Shown here piece after piece: positions 35,720 through 44,110 of a stretch of DNA of 64,000 bases; the first letter of the stretch is position 1; every line of letters starts with the position of its first letter. The DNA comes from Mixta sp031457955 (GTDB lineage: Bacteria > Pseudomonadota > Gammaproteobacteria > Enterobacterales > Enterobacteriaceae): assembly GCF_031457955.1 (NCBI RefSeq), contig NZ_JAVDXN010000013.1, positions 1-64,000 of the forward strand, in the 5' to 3' direction. The notes under the pieces were generated by a model. That model searched no databases. It saw nothing but the letters and a program-made list of their open reading frames with translations, and was not told where the DNA came from. The translations under genes were made by a program, and so were the position numbers.

Positions 35720-36859
35720 TTACTCTCCCTGCTGCGGCTGTGCTGCCGGTTCAGCGGGCTGCGCCAGCAGGTTACGCACCCGCGTTTGCATCAGTTTGTC
35801 CAGCAGCGGCTGGCTTTCCAGCGACTCCGGCACCTCCATGGAAACATTCTGCTGACTCAACTCATCCAGCTGCGCCAGGAAAGATTTGGTGCTGGCATCG
35901 CTGGTATCAAACCAGGCGCGTACCCAGGTCGAGACGGTATCCACCGATTGTCGATAGACTTCATCCTGATGGCGTGGCACCGCCTGCGCGGCAATCAGCA
36001 GACGCGAACGAATGTTTTCACGCAGGTAGACATCCTGATTTGGTGCCAGCAGCGGCTGCGCCGTATTGTCGCGGCGACGGATGGTAATAAAATCATCCAT
36101 AAAATTGTGCCAGCTTTTCACCAGGTTCTGACGCCATTCGCGCAGCGAAGAGCTTAGCTCATTGCTGTCGGCATCCATTGGCGCACTATCGCTGTCGTTG
36201 TCCGCCAGACGCAGATTATCGACGCCGTTAGAGAGCTGATTCAGCTTTAAAATAATGCCGTCGTAATCAACTTGGCTCACCGCCGACAGGTTGCTGATAT
36301 CCTGAGTGATCGCCCGACGCACCGGCACCAGACTGGGATCGTTCATATCCGCCAGGCTGGCGTCGGCGCTTTTTAACAGCGCGGCTGCGGTAGTCACATC
36401 CTGATCACTCCACAGCTTACGTCCCGCCAGTTTCACCAGATAATCGGCCTGTGCCAGCAGCCAGGTGCGCGAATCGTTGCCTGAAATGGTGGCCACTTTT
36501 TCTTTTAGCTCATCCAGCTGATGACCCAGCGCCGCCTGCTGCGCGTGCGCGCTTTGCAGTTCGTCGCTCTGCGTGCTGAGCTGTTGTTTCAGCTGCGCTT
36601 TTTCGCGCTCGCTTTGCTGTGTCAGCGCGGAGAGCTGTTCGCTTAACGTCTGGCTGACCTGCGCCTGTTGCTGCGCCTGATGACGCGCATTGACCCACAG
36701 CCCGGCACCAATCGCCAGCGCAATCACGATCGCCAGCGCGCCCAGCGCGGTGCCGGTTTGACCAGATTTACGCACCGGCTTTTTTACCGGCGGGGTTTTG
36801 GTCTCTACCGCAGGCGTAGTCTCTTCAACCATGGCGGAGGAATCTTTTTGTTCCGTCAT
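35720..36859 (-). CDS. hemX: HemX, membrane protein of the hem operon
   Basis: Uroporphyrinogen III C-methyltransferase-like protein by name only: it lacks the methyltransferase motifs, and its biochemical role is unproven. A single membrane segment (about residues 37-57, TALGALAIVIALAIGAGLWV) is followed by a coiled-coil region rich in Gln and Glu (60-130) and a conserved C-terminal domain (LVKLAGRKLWSDQDVTTAAALLKSADASLADMNDPS). The start MTEQKDSS matches E. coli; an upstream in-frame ATG is less likely. 379 aa. Confidence 0.92.
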   Translation of the reverse strand: MTEQKDSSAMVEETTPAVETKTPPVKKPVRKSGQTGTALGALAIVIALAIGAGLWVNARHQAQQQAQVSQTLSEQLSALTQQSEREKAQLKQQLSTQSDELQSAHAQQAALGHQLDELKEKVATISGNDSRTWLLAQADYLVKLAGRKLWSDQDVTTAAALLKSADASLADMNDPSLVPVRRAITQDISNLSAVSQVDYDGIILKLNQLSNGVDNLRLADNDSDSAPMDADSNELSSSLREWRQNLVKSWHNFMDDFITIRRRDNTAQPLLAPNQDVYLRENIRSRLLIAAQAVPRHQDEVYRQSVDTVSTWVRAWFDTSDASTKSFLAQLDELSQQNVSMEVPESLESQPLLDKLMQTRVRNLLAQPAEPAAQPQQGE

Positions 36860-36876
36860 TGTGGCACATCCCATTT

Positions 36877-37623
36877 TCAAGTTGTTTGTAACGCGCGCAG
36901 CAGCGCGTCGTTATCAGCACCATCAGCTACCTTGATATTCTTCCAGCCAAGTTCCAGGGCCAGGGTAGCCAAACGTTCGCTGACGACCAGTAGCCGACAG
37001 CCCAGCAGCCATTCCTCACGATCGATCGCAGGAAATAGCCGATGAAGTTGTTGCAGCATTTCGCCGCTGGTGACCACCAGCGTATCAATACCGCGGTCGC
37101 GCCAGCGTTTGCCTTCGCTGGGGCCGTGATAAAACTTTTCACAGCGCTGGTAGCACTCCAGAAAGCGAACATCGGCGCCGCGCTGCGCCAGCGTTGTGCC
37201 AAGCAGTTCACGGCCGCCGTTGCCACGCAGTATTAACGCTTTTTTCCCTTTTAGCCGCCGCAGCGTCGACAATTGCAGCAGCATTTCACTGGTTTCACGC
37301 TCAGGCGGCCAGATAACGTTCAGCCCGCTGGCACGATGCAACGCCAAAGCGGTACTGCGACCTATAGCATAATAGTCCAGCGCAGCGGGCCATGTTAAAC
37401 CTGCCTGCTGCATACAGGGTTGCGCGTACTGCATGACATGCTGAGAAAGGACAAAAACCAGATCGCCTGGCGACAACGCGGCCAGCTGTTGCGGCAGCTG
37501 CGCCAGTTCGCGGCCAGGCGAAAACTCAATTAATGGAAAACTCCAGGCCGTATGACCCAGCGCGCACAGGCGCGTCACCAGCTCATCGCCTGAGGGAGAA
37601 GGGCGGGTGACAAGGATGCTCAT
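36877..37623 (-). CDS. hemD: Uroporphyrinogen-III synthase HemD
   Basis: Closes and isomerises hydroxymethylbilane to uroporphyrinogen III, the branch point for haem, sirohaem and cobalamin. The two-lobed HemD fold has low sequence conservation, but SILVTRPSPSGDELVTRL, FPLIEFSPG, KALILRGNGGRELLG and VVTSGEMLQQL are clear family segments. 248 aa. Its ATG overlaps the hemC stop by 4 bases. Confidence 0.95.
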   Translation of the reverse strand: MSILVTRPSPSGDELVTRLCALGHTAWSFPLIEFSPGRELAQLPQQLAALSPGDLVFVLSQHVMQYAQPCMQQAGLTWPAALDYYAIGRSTALALHRASGLNVIWPPERETSEMLLQLSTLRRLKGKKALILRGNGGRELLGTTLAQRGADVRFLECYQRCEKFYHGPSEGKRWRDRGIDTLVVTSGEMLQQLHRLFPAIDREEWLLGCRLLVVSERLATLALELGWKNIKVADGADNDALLRALQTT

Positions 37624-38561
37624 GCCGGAGGATTCCCCTGATAAACCTCGCGCAGGATGTCGCGCGCGCCGTTATGCAGCAGCTCGTCAGCCAGTGAGAT
37701 GCCCAGCTGCTCTGCCTGACTGCGCGGACCGCGGCGTTCACCACGAATCATTACCGTACCGTCTGGCGCGCCCACCAGGCCGCGTAGCCAGATATCATCG
37801 CCTTCCAGCACCGCGTAGCTGCCAATCGGCACCTGACAGCCGCCTTCCAGCCGCGTATTCATGGCGCGCTCCGCTTTCACCCGCGTTGCGGTATCGTCAT
37901 CATTTAACGCCGCCAGCAGCATAATGGTCTGCTCATCATCCAGGCGACACTCAATGCCGACCGCTCCCTGGCCCACGGCAGGTAAAGAGACTTCGGCGGG
38001 AATGGCATAACGAATGCGATCCTGCAGGCCAAGACGTTTCAGACCAGCGGCAGCCAGAATAATGGCATCATATTCACCGGCGTCCAGTTTTGACAGCCGC
38101 GTGCCAACATTGCCGCGCAGCGAGCGAATTTTCAGGTCAGGGCGTAGCTCAGCCAGCTGGCACTGACGACGCAGGCTGGAGGTGCCGACAATCGCCCCCT
38201 GCGGCAGCGCATCCAGCGTGGCGTAGTGGTTGGAGACAAACGCGTCCAGCGGATCTTCGCGCTCGCAAATGGTGACCAGACCTAAACCCTGCGGAAATTC
38301 TACCGGCACATCCTTCATCGAATGCACCGCGATATCGGCACGGTCTTCAAGCATCGCCAGCTCAAGCTCTTTGACGAATAGTCCCTTGCCGCCTACTTTG
38401 GCCAGCGGCGTATCGAGGATAATGTCGCCGCGCGTGACCATCGGCACCAGCTCCACGCGTAGCCCCGGATGACAGGCCATCAGGCGCTGCTGAACATACT
38501 GTGCCTGCCATAACGCCAGCGGACTTTGTCTGGTGGCAATTCTTAAAATTTTATCTAACAT
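37620..38561 (-). CDS. hemC: Porphobilinogen deaminase (hydroxymethylbilane synthase) HemC
   Basis: Polymerises four porphobilinogen molecules to hydroxymethylbilane. The dipyrromethane cofactor is attached to the cysteine in RLEGGCQVPIGSYA (about residue 242). The N-terminal RIATRQSPLALWQA and VKELELAMLEDRADIAVHSMKDVP, with the catalytic Asp region, are conserved. 313 aa, as in E. coli. First gene of hemCDXY, divergent from cyaA. Confidence 0.97.
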   Translation of the reverse strand: MLDKILRIATRQSPLALWQAQYVQQRLMACHPGLRVELVPMVTRGDIILDTPLAKVGGKGLFVKELELAMLEDRADIAVHSMKDVPVEFPQGLGLVTICEREDPLDAFVSNHYATLDALPQGAIVGTSSLRRQCQLAELRPDLKIRSLRGNVGTRLSKLDAGEYDAIILAAAGLKRLGLQDRIRYAIPAEVSLPAVGQGAVGIECRLDDEQTIMLLAALNDDDTATRVKAERAMNTRLEGGCQVPIGSYAVLEGDDIWLRGLVGAPDGTVMIRGERRGPRSQAEQLGISLADELLHNGARDILREVYQGNPPA

Positions 38562-38719
38562 GCTTGATACCGTTTTGATCGTTCATTGATTATCCTATCA
38601 TTGATACAGGAAGGCTGTCAGTTTCCACGATTTTTAGACAAGTAAAGGAAAGCGTAAAAGGGACGGGACAGATCGATCGGGGGATAAAGCGTGCTAAACT
38701 GTTAAGTAGCGCAACTTTC

Positions 38720-38758
38720 TTTACGGTCAATCTGCCAGGTGTTAGATTGATCACGTTT
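38720..38758 (+). promoter_or_regulatory. cyaA main promoter with overlapping CRP site
   Basis: TTTACG (38720-38725), a 17-base spacer and TAGATT (38743-38748) match the E. coli cyaA P2 promoter. The CRP half-sites TGTTA and TCACG (38740-38755) lie over the -10, as in E. coli, where CRP-cAMP represses cyaA. Confidence 0.8.
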
Positions 38759-38852
38759 CCAGCAGTAATCTGCCCGAAAACTTTTTTAACCAAGCGGCGG
38801 ATCAAGGGAAACAGGGTTATTTATAAGCACTGGGATAATCAGGCGAGACGTC

Positions 38853-41405
38853 TTGTACCTCTACATTGAGACACTGAAACAGAGACTGGATGCCATCAAC
38901 CAACTGCGTGTCGATCGCGCACTGGCTGCTATGGGCCCTGCTTTCCAGCAGGTTTACGGTCTGCTGCCAACCTTATTACATCATCATCACCCTCTGATGC
39001 CGGGCTACCTTGAAGGTAACGTTCCCTGCGGCATCAGCTTCTACACGTCTGATGAAAACCAACTGCATTATCTGCAGGATATCGAGCGTAAATCGAACCA
39101 GCTTGTCGCCGTACCGCCTAAAGGAGAGATGCCGATTACCGGCCTCTATTCTATGGGCAGTACCTCCTCCGTTGGGCAAAACAGCACCTCTGACCTGGAT
39201 ATCTGGGTGTGCCACCAGTCATGGCTGGATGGCGAGGAGCGTTTGGCGCTGCAGAAAAAATGTCAGCTGTTGCAGAAGTGGTGCGCGGCGATGGGTGTTG
39301 AGGTCAGCTTCTTTCTGATTGACGAAAATCGCTTCCGTCATAATGAAAGCGGCAGCCTGGGCGGCGAAGATTGCGGTTCAACGCAGCATATTTTACTGCT
39401 GGATGAGTTTTACCGTACCGCCGTGCGTATGGCGGGCAAACGCATTCTGTGGAACATGGTGCCGGGCGAAGAAGAGGAGCATTACGACGACTACGTGATG
39501 TCGCTCTATGCGCAAGGGGTGCTAACGCCGAATGAATGGCTCGATCTGGGCGGGCTAAGTACGCTTTCCGCTGAAGAGTATTTCGGTGCCAGTTTGTGGC
39601 AGCTCTATAAAAGCATCGATTCGCCCTATAAAGCGGTATTGAAAACCCTGCTGCTGGAAGCCTACTCGTGGGAATATCCCCAGACGCGTCTGCTGGCGAT
39701 GGATATCAAACAGCGCCTGCACGATGGCGAGATAGTGTCGTTCGGTCTGGATCCTTATTGCATGATGCTGGAACGCGTCACGCACTATCTTATCAGCATC
39801 GACGATCATGCCCGGCTCGATCTGGTGCGCCGCTGTTTTTACCTGAAGGTGTGTGAAAAGCTGTCGCAGGACGGCAACGCTCATCGCTCCGGTTGGCGAC
39901 GCGAAATACTGGCGCAGCTGGTCAGCGAATGGGGCTGGGACGAGGCGCGTCTTGCGGTGCTCGACAGCCGCGCCGACTGGAAAATCGAACGCGTGCGGGA
40001 AGCGCATAATGAACTGCTGGATGCGATGATGCAGAGCTATCGCAATCTGATTCGTTTTGCCCGCCGTAACAACTTAAGCGTCAGCGCCAGCCCACAGGAT
40101 ATTGGCGTGCTGACGCGTAAGCTGTATGCCGCCTTTGAAGCGCTGCCTGGCAAGGTGACGCTGGTTAATCCGCAGATTTCGCCCGATCTTTCGGAAACGC
40201 ATTTAACCTTTATCCACGTTCCGGCCGGACGTGCGAACCGCTCTGGCTGGTATCTTTATAACCAGGCGCCGGACATGGATTCGATTATCAGCCATCAGCC
40301 GCTGGAATATAACCGCTATCTGAATAAGCTGGTGGCCTGGGCGTGGTTTAACGGGCTGCTGACGGAAAGAACCCGGCTGCATATTAAAGGCAACGAGACT
40401 TGCGATCTGGCGCGCTTGCAGGAGCTGGTGGCGGACGTTTCGCACCATTTCCCGCTGCGGCTGCCTTCACCCACTGCGAAGGCGCTGTATAGCCCCTGTG
40501 AAATTCGCCATCTGGCGCTGATCGTCAATCTGGAATATGACCCGACCGCCGCGTTCCGTAATCAGGTGGTGCATTTCGATTTCCGTAAGCTGGACGTATT
40601 CAGTTTTGGTCAGCAGCAGCAGTGCCTGATTGGCAGTATCGATCTGCTGTATCGCAACTCGTGGAATGAAGTGCGCACGCTGCATTTCAGCGGCGAGCAG
40701 GCGGTGCTGGAGGCGTTAAAAACCATTCTCGGCAAGATGCATCAGGATGCCTCACCGCCCGATGCGGTTGAGGTGTTCTGTTATAGCCAGCATCTGCGCG
40801 GCCTGATCCGTACGCGCGTGCAGCAGCTGGTCTCTGAATGCATTGAGCTGCGTCTTTCCAGTACGCGCCAGGATCCGGGCCGATTTAAAGCGCTGCGCGT
40901 TGCCGGACAGACCTGGGGACTGTTCTTTGAACGCCTGGGCGTGTCGGTACAGAAGCTGGAAAATGCGGTGGAGTTTTACGGCGCGATCTCCAACAACAAG
41001 CTGCACGGCCTGTCGATTAAAGTCGAGACCGAGCAGGTACAGCTGCCGCCGGTGGTCAACGGCTACGCCAGCGAAGGGATCATTCAGTTCTTTTTTGAAG
41101 ACACCAATAACGACAGCGGCTTTAATATCTATATTCTGGATGAAGCGAACCGCATTGAGGTCTATCACCACTGTGAAGGCAGTAAGGAAGAGCTGGTGCG
41201 CGATGTCAGCCGCTTCTATTCCTCTTCGCACGATCGTTTTACCTACGGCTCCAGCTTCGTTAACTTCAATCTGCCGCAGTTTTATCAACTGGTCAGCCTG
41301 GACAATCGCACTCAGGTGATCCCCTTTCGTAGCCAGACGCTGACCCAGCTGTGCGCTAACCCGCCGGAAAGCACCGACTATCCGCAGCGCTTCCAGGTTT
41401 ATTAA
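38853..41405 (+). CDS. cyaA: Adenylate cyclase CyaA (class I)
   Basis: Makes cAMP from ATP for the global regulator CRP. The N-terminal catalytic domain carries the nucleotidyltransferase motif GSTSSVGQNSTSDLDIW (about residues 103-120); the C-terminal half is the glucose-responsive regulatory domain. The start is TTG, as in E. coli, where the weak UUG limits synthesis; MYLYIETLKQRLDAINQLR is identical to E. coli from this codon. 850 aa against 848. Divergent from hemC. It is followed by an accessory cassette rather than directly by cyaY. Confidence 0.97.
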   Translation: MYLYIETLKQRLDAINQLRVDRALAAMGPAFQQVYGLLPTLLHHHHPLMPGYLEGNVPCGISFYTSDENQLHYLQDIERKSNQLVAVPPKGEMPITGLYSMGSTSSVGQNSTSDLDIWVCHQSWLDGEERLALQKKCQLLQKWCAAMGVEVSFFLIDENRFRHNESGSLGGEDCGSTQHILLLDEFYRTAVRMAGKRILWNMVPGEEEEHYDDYVMSLYAQGVLTPNEWLDLGGLSTLSAEEYFGASLWQLYKSIDSPYKAVLKTLLLEAYSWEYPQTRLLAMDIKQRLHDGEIVSFGLDPYCMMLERVTHYLISIDDHARLDLVRRCFYLKVCEKLSQDGNAHRSGWRREILAQLVSEWGWDEARLAVLDSRADWKIERVREAHNELLDAMMQSYRNLIRFARRNNLSVSASPQDIGVLTRKLYAAFEALPGKVTLVNPQISPDLSETHLTFIHVPAGRANRSGWYLYNQAPDMDSIISHQPLEYNRYLNKLVAWAWFNGLLTERTRLHIKGNETCDLARLQELVADVSHHFPLRLPSPTAKALYSPCEIRHLALIVNLEYDPTAAFRNQVVHFDFRKLDVFSFGQQQQCLIGSIDLLYRNSWNEVRTLHFSGEQAVLEALKTILGKMHQDASPPDAVEVFCYSQHLRGLIRTRVQQLVSECIELRLSSTRQDPGRFKALRVAGQTWGLFFERLGVSVQKLENAVEFYGAISNNKLHGLSIKVETEQVQLPPVVNGYASEGIIQFFFEDTNNDSGFNIYILDEANRIEVYHHCEGSKEELVRDVSRFYSSSHDRFTYGSSFVNFNLPQFYQLVSLDNRTQVIPFRSQTLTQLCANPPESTDYPQRFQVY

Positions 41406-41594
41406 GTTCGCCGCCTGACGCCGTTTCAGGCCGCGGGTTACTGGCGTCTGCCCGCCGATATGTAGCCATCGCCCTCTCTTTTCCCCGTTTTCGAGACAGG
41501 TCTTAAGTGCGCGGCTGCGCCACTGCTTTATGTTGCTCATGGCGAGCAGGTTGTTTTTTCGCCAGTAATTTCTTGTCACTGTGCAGGGATGGCT

Positions 41595-42287
41595 ATGAGC
41601 AAACGTGATGATGTGATTGACCCGTGGGCACCAAGGAAAAATGAGTCTGGGCTGGTTTATTCAGAGGTTTTAGGCTGGATAGATTTAGGGCACGCACGCG
41701 GCGGTGATATAACAGATTGCCTGGGGCAAATGGAGAGGGGCGAGGCCAGCGGGCAGCCCTATTACCTGGTTAAGTATCGGCAAACGATGACGCGTATAAA
41801 AATTACTACTGGCCGTTGTTCGCGCTGGAATATCAAACGCGGGCGAACGCTTGCCGAAAGGCACAGCATTACGCTGGCGCTGATGATGGAAACAGCGATT
41901 GCGTTTGAGAACTGGCAGTCGATGCCTTTTTTTAGCTGGTACACCGACAGCGGCTTTAGCGCAGAAGATTTGGTTTCCGATCTGTTGGGCTTTTATAAAG
42001 TCGTGCGTCCGCAAAATTACTGGCCGTGGCTGAAAATCGTCAGTAAAGAGGCAGCGCTCCGGCGTTGGGATTATTATGGCGCGCTGGGCAGTTTTAAAAA
42101 CCGAGGATTTAATCCGCTGCTATTCCCGGATCCCGCTGATACACATGTTCCTCATATTCCTTATAAAGGCCGGCTGCCAAATTTTATGATGTCGATTAGG
42201 CCGTTTACCCAGTTTGATTCTGATATCGTTCGTCGTATCGATGCCGGAGCGCAGGTCACCGTCGGATGGGACGTTAAGAAAAAATGA
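41595..42287 (+). CDS. Uncharacterised protein, accessory gene between cyaA and cyaY
   Basis: I do not recognise this gene with confidence; GWIDLGHARGGDI and FSAEDLVSDLLGFY weakly recall the DUF4056 family. 230 aa from the ATG at 41595, which has AGGGA 7 bases upstream (an ATG two codons earlier lies on that ribosome site). No signal peptide or membrane segment is visible; the protein is rich in Trp, His and basic residues. A+T content is visibly higher than in cyaA. Its stop overlaps the next gene by 4 bases (ATGA), so the two are probably co-translated. The gap 41406-41594 before it holds no other gene. Confidence 0.75.
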   Translation: MSKRDDVIDPWAPRKNESGLVYSEVLGWIDLGHARGGDITDCLGQMERGEASGQPYYLVKYRQTMTRIKITTGRCSRWNIKRGRTLAERHSITLALMMETAIAFENWQSMPFFSWYTDSGFSAEDLVSDLLGFYKVVRPQNYWPWLKIVSKEAALRRWDYYGALGSFKNRGFNPLLFPDPADTHVPHIPYKGRLPNFMMSIRPFTQFDSDIVRRIDAGAQVTVGWDVKKK

Positions 42288-42700
42288 AATGGCTTAAGTG
42301 GGCGCTGGGACTTCTGGTAATTACTGTTGTCATCATTTTTTTGATCGATGAAAAGATGATAAATGCAGCGGAGCGGAATTCCGGTTTCAAACAGAGCGAA
42401 TGGGGGCTTTATCGCTTTTACGTTGATGAAGATATCAAAGATGTGCCGCGTATTTCGGATGACTATTACTTTCAATACCGCAGGATGGACGGCCCTTCTG
42501 CTGAAATCAGCGGGATTGTCTTTAATGGCATAACGGAAACGGCGGCATTAGAAAAGTATCTGACGGCTTTGGGATACCAGCACGTCTCTGATGATGAGAT
42601 TGGTCAACGTTGGGAAAAGGATGGTCGTCCCAATCCCAACATTTATATATGGCGCGACACCGCGAGTAAGACGATCTCTTTAACCAAATACTCACTGTAA
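42284..42700 (+). CDS. Small membrane-anchored protein of unknown function, copy 1
   Basis: 138 aa. An N-terminal hydrophobic segment (residues 3-22, WLKWALGLLVITVVIIFLID) suggests a membrane anchor with the rest exported. The soluble part contains GFKQSEWGLYRFYVDEDIKDVPRISDDYYF and ETAALEKYLTALGY, both repeated in the paralogue 612 bases downstream. It overlaps the upstream gene by 4 bases, implying coupled expression. I recognise no family. The coupling of a soluble protein with a small anchored partner that has been duplicated would fit a toxin-immunity or partner pair, but nothing proves this. Confidence 0.75.
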   Translation: MKWLKWALGLLVITVVIIFLIDEKMINAAERNSGFKQSEWGLYRFYVDEDIKDVPRISDDYYFQYRRMDGPSAEISGIVFNGITETAALEKYLTALGYQHVSDDEIGQRWEKDGRPNPNIYIWRDTASKTISLTKYSL

Positions 42701-42739
42701 ACAAAGCACTATAGAGGTTTTGTCGTCTGGGTCTCCTTA

Positions 42740-42830
42740 GATTCCGGCTGGCAGTTAACGCAAAAAATCGCCTCGCCCGATTGCACGCTACAGGTTACCA
42801 CCGGCTCATTTGTCAGCCAGAAAAGGATGC
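42740..42830 (-). pseudogene. Decayed duplicate of the cyaY 3' end fused to a remnant of the upstream gene's 3' end
   Basis: The minus-strand reading FWLTNEPVVTCSVQSGEAI matches the CyaY end FWQLLSEACSTQSGEPV; 13 bases (42772-42784) are identical to 43386-43398. The offset from the true cyaY is 612-614 bases, the same as between the two small genes. From about 42818 onward, on the plus strand, DAQIVCQVDTG mirrors DSDIVRRIDAG from the end of the gene at 41595. The two remnants meet near a shared CAG. Confidence 0.75.
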
Positions 42831-42889
42831 CCAGATTGTCTGTCAGGTTGATACAGGCAGCACAGGTAATGGGCTAAGTGAGATAAATA

Positions 42890-43312
42890 ATGAAAATGAA
42901 ATGGCTAACGCGCACGCTAGGGCTAACGATGGTGATGGCTATCGCCCTGATTTTAGCTGACTGTAAAATGATGGGCGTAGCAGACAAGAGTCCAGGGTTT
43001 AAACAGAGCGACTGGTGGCTTTATTATTCTTTCGTTGATGAGGATATCAAAAATGCGCCGCGTATTTCGGATGATTATTACTTTCTCTTTGGAATGATGG
43101 ACGGCCCCTCACCAGAAATGAGCAGGGTTGTTTTTAATGGCGCAACAGAAACGGCGGCATTAGAAAACTACCTGACGGCTTTGGGATATCATTATGTCCT
43201 TAACGATGAGGGGGGCGGATACTGGGAAAGAGAAGGCCAGCGGAAAACGGAATTTTCTTTAGAGCAAAATAAAGAGCAGCAGACCATCTGCTTAACCAAA
43301 TATAGCTTTTAA
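42890..43312 (+). CDS. Small exported protein of unknown function, copy 2
   Basis: 140 aa (138 if the second ATG, 42896, is used, which aligns with the MKWL start of copy 1). Strongly similar to copy 1 over GFKQSDWWLYYSFVDEDIKNAPRISDDYYF, MDGPSPEMSRVVFNG and ETAALENYLTALGYHY. The N-terminus is hydrophobic and ends in LILADC, which resembles a lipobox but has Asp before Cys, a poor fit; copy 1 has no Cys there. It arose by tandem duplication of about 610 bp. Function unknown. Confidence 0.75.
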   Translation: MKMKWLTRTLGLTMVMAIALILADCKMMGVADKSPGFKQSDWWLYYSFVDEDIKNAPRISDDYYFLFGMMDGPSPEMSRVVFNGATETAALENYLTALGYHYVLNDEGGGYWEREGQRKTEFSLEQNKEQQTICLTKYSF

Positions 43313-43313
43313 A

Positions 43314-43336
43314 ACAAAGCCCCGCCGGGGCTTTGT
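43314..43336 (-). terminator. Hairpin between the accessory cassette and cyaY
   Basis: ACAAAGCCCC and GGGGCTTTGT form a perfect 10-bp stem around GCC. On the minus strand it is followed by TTTTAAAA, so it most likely terminates cyaY; the plus side has no T run. Confidence 0.7.
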
Positions 43337-43367
43337 GATGTCAACCGTCCAGAATTCAGGCAGGCAA

Positions 43368-43688
43368 TCAACGCAGCGTAACCGGCTCGCCCGATTGCGT
43401 GCTGCACGCCTCGGACAGCAGCTGCCAGAACTCTGCGCCGCTGCGGTTACAGATCCAGCGGCCGTTTTGATAATCGAAATGGTAGCCGCCGCCTTTGGTC
43501 GCCAGCCACACCTGATGCAGCGGCTCCTGCTTATTGATAATAATCTTGCTGCCGTTCTCAAACGTGAGCGTCATGATTCCGGAATGGATTTCATAATCGA
43601 TATCGCTGTCGCCCTGGTACGCGTCAAGCTGCTCTTCCAGCGCTAACATCAGGTCGTCGGCTAACTGGTGAAATTCACTGTCTTGCAT
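43368..43688 (-). CDS. cyaY: Iron-sulfur cluster assembly protein CyaY (bacterial frataxin)
   Basis: Frataxin homologue that binds iron and modulates IscS during Fe-S cluster synthesis. The acidic N-terminal helix (DSEFHQLADDLMLALEEQLDAYQGDSDIDYE) and the conserved sheet (TFENGSKIIINKQEPLHQVWLATKGGGYHFDY) are present. The ATG at 43688 has AAGGAGG upstream and gives 106 aa, as in E. coli; the longer frame upstream is spurious. It is convergent with the accessory cassette; a partial decayed copy of its 3' end lies at 42740-42830. Confidence 0.95.
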   Translation of the reverse strand: MQDSEFHQLADDLMLALEEQLDAYQGDSDIDYEIHSGIMTLTFENGSKIIINKQEPLHQVWLATKGGGYHFDYQNGRWICNRSGAEFWQLLSEACSTQSGEPVTLR

Positions 43689-43856
43689 CGTTGCCTCCTT
43701 TACGTTTTGCTCGAGTATAACGTGCCAGGCGCCTTTGCAACATCGTCTGATAAGAGTGAGATGTCGCACATCACGTCACCTTTTCCTGTTGCTTTTCCGA
43801 AGTCAGCTGCGATGATAAGCAACCAGGAATATGCATTAATCATAAGCAGGAATACC

Positions 43857-44081
43857 ATGAAGAAAACCATTTGTCGGCTGGCAATGGCGCTGGCGTTAAC
43901 CAGCCTGGCCGGCTGCGGACTGAAAGGGCCGCTCTATTTTCCGCCGCAGGATAAGCCGAAACAGAGTTCACCGCAGCCCGCGGCAGAGCAGCCCGCTTCT
44001 TCTTCCACGGCGACCCAGCCGGATGGCCAACAGGACACTAACCTGACCAGCCCGGATGCGGATATGCAAGCGACGCAGTAA
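43857..44081 (+). CDS. lptM: Lipoprotein LptM (YifL)
   Basis: Small outer-membrane lipoprotein. In E. coli LptM helps the LPS translocon LptD-LptE reach its oxidised, functional form. It has a signal peptide with a clear lipobox LAGC (cysteine at residue 20), followed by the conserved GLKGPLYFPP and a Pro/Gln/Ser-rich disordered tail. 74 aa. ATG after AGCAGGAATACC. It lies immediately upstream of dapF, as in E. coli. Confidence 0.93.
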   Translation: MKKTICRLAMALALTSLAGCGLKGPLYFPPQDKPKQSSPQPAAEQPASSSTATQPDGQQDTNLTSPDADMQATQ

Positions 44082-44110
44082 TTATGATGGCCCAGCCGGC
44101 GGAGCAGAAA

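Noticed and set aside
42709..42864. Minus-strand open stretch containing several cysteines (CAACINL, CVNCQ), suggestive of a small metal-binding protein
   Set aside because: There is no start codon in frame, and the sequence is explained as remnants of the cyaY end and of the upstream gene left by the tandem duplication.
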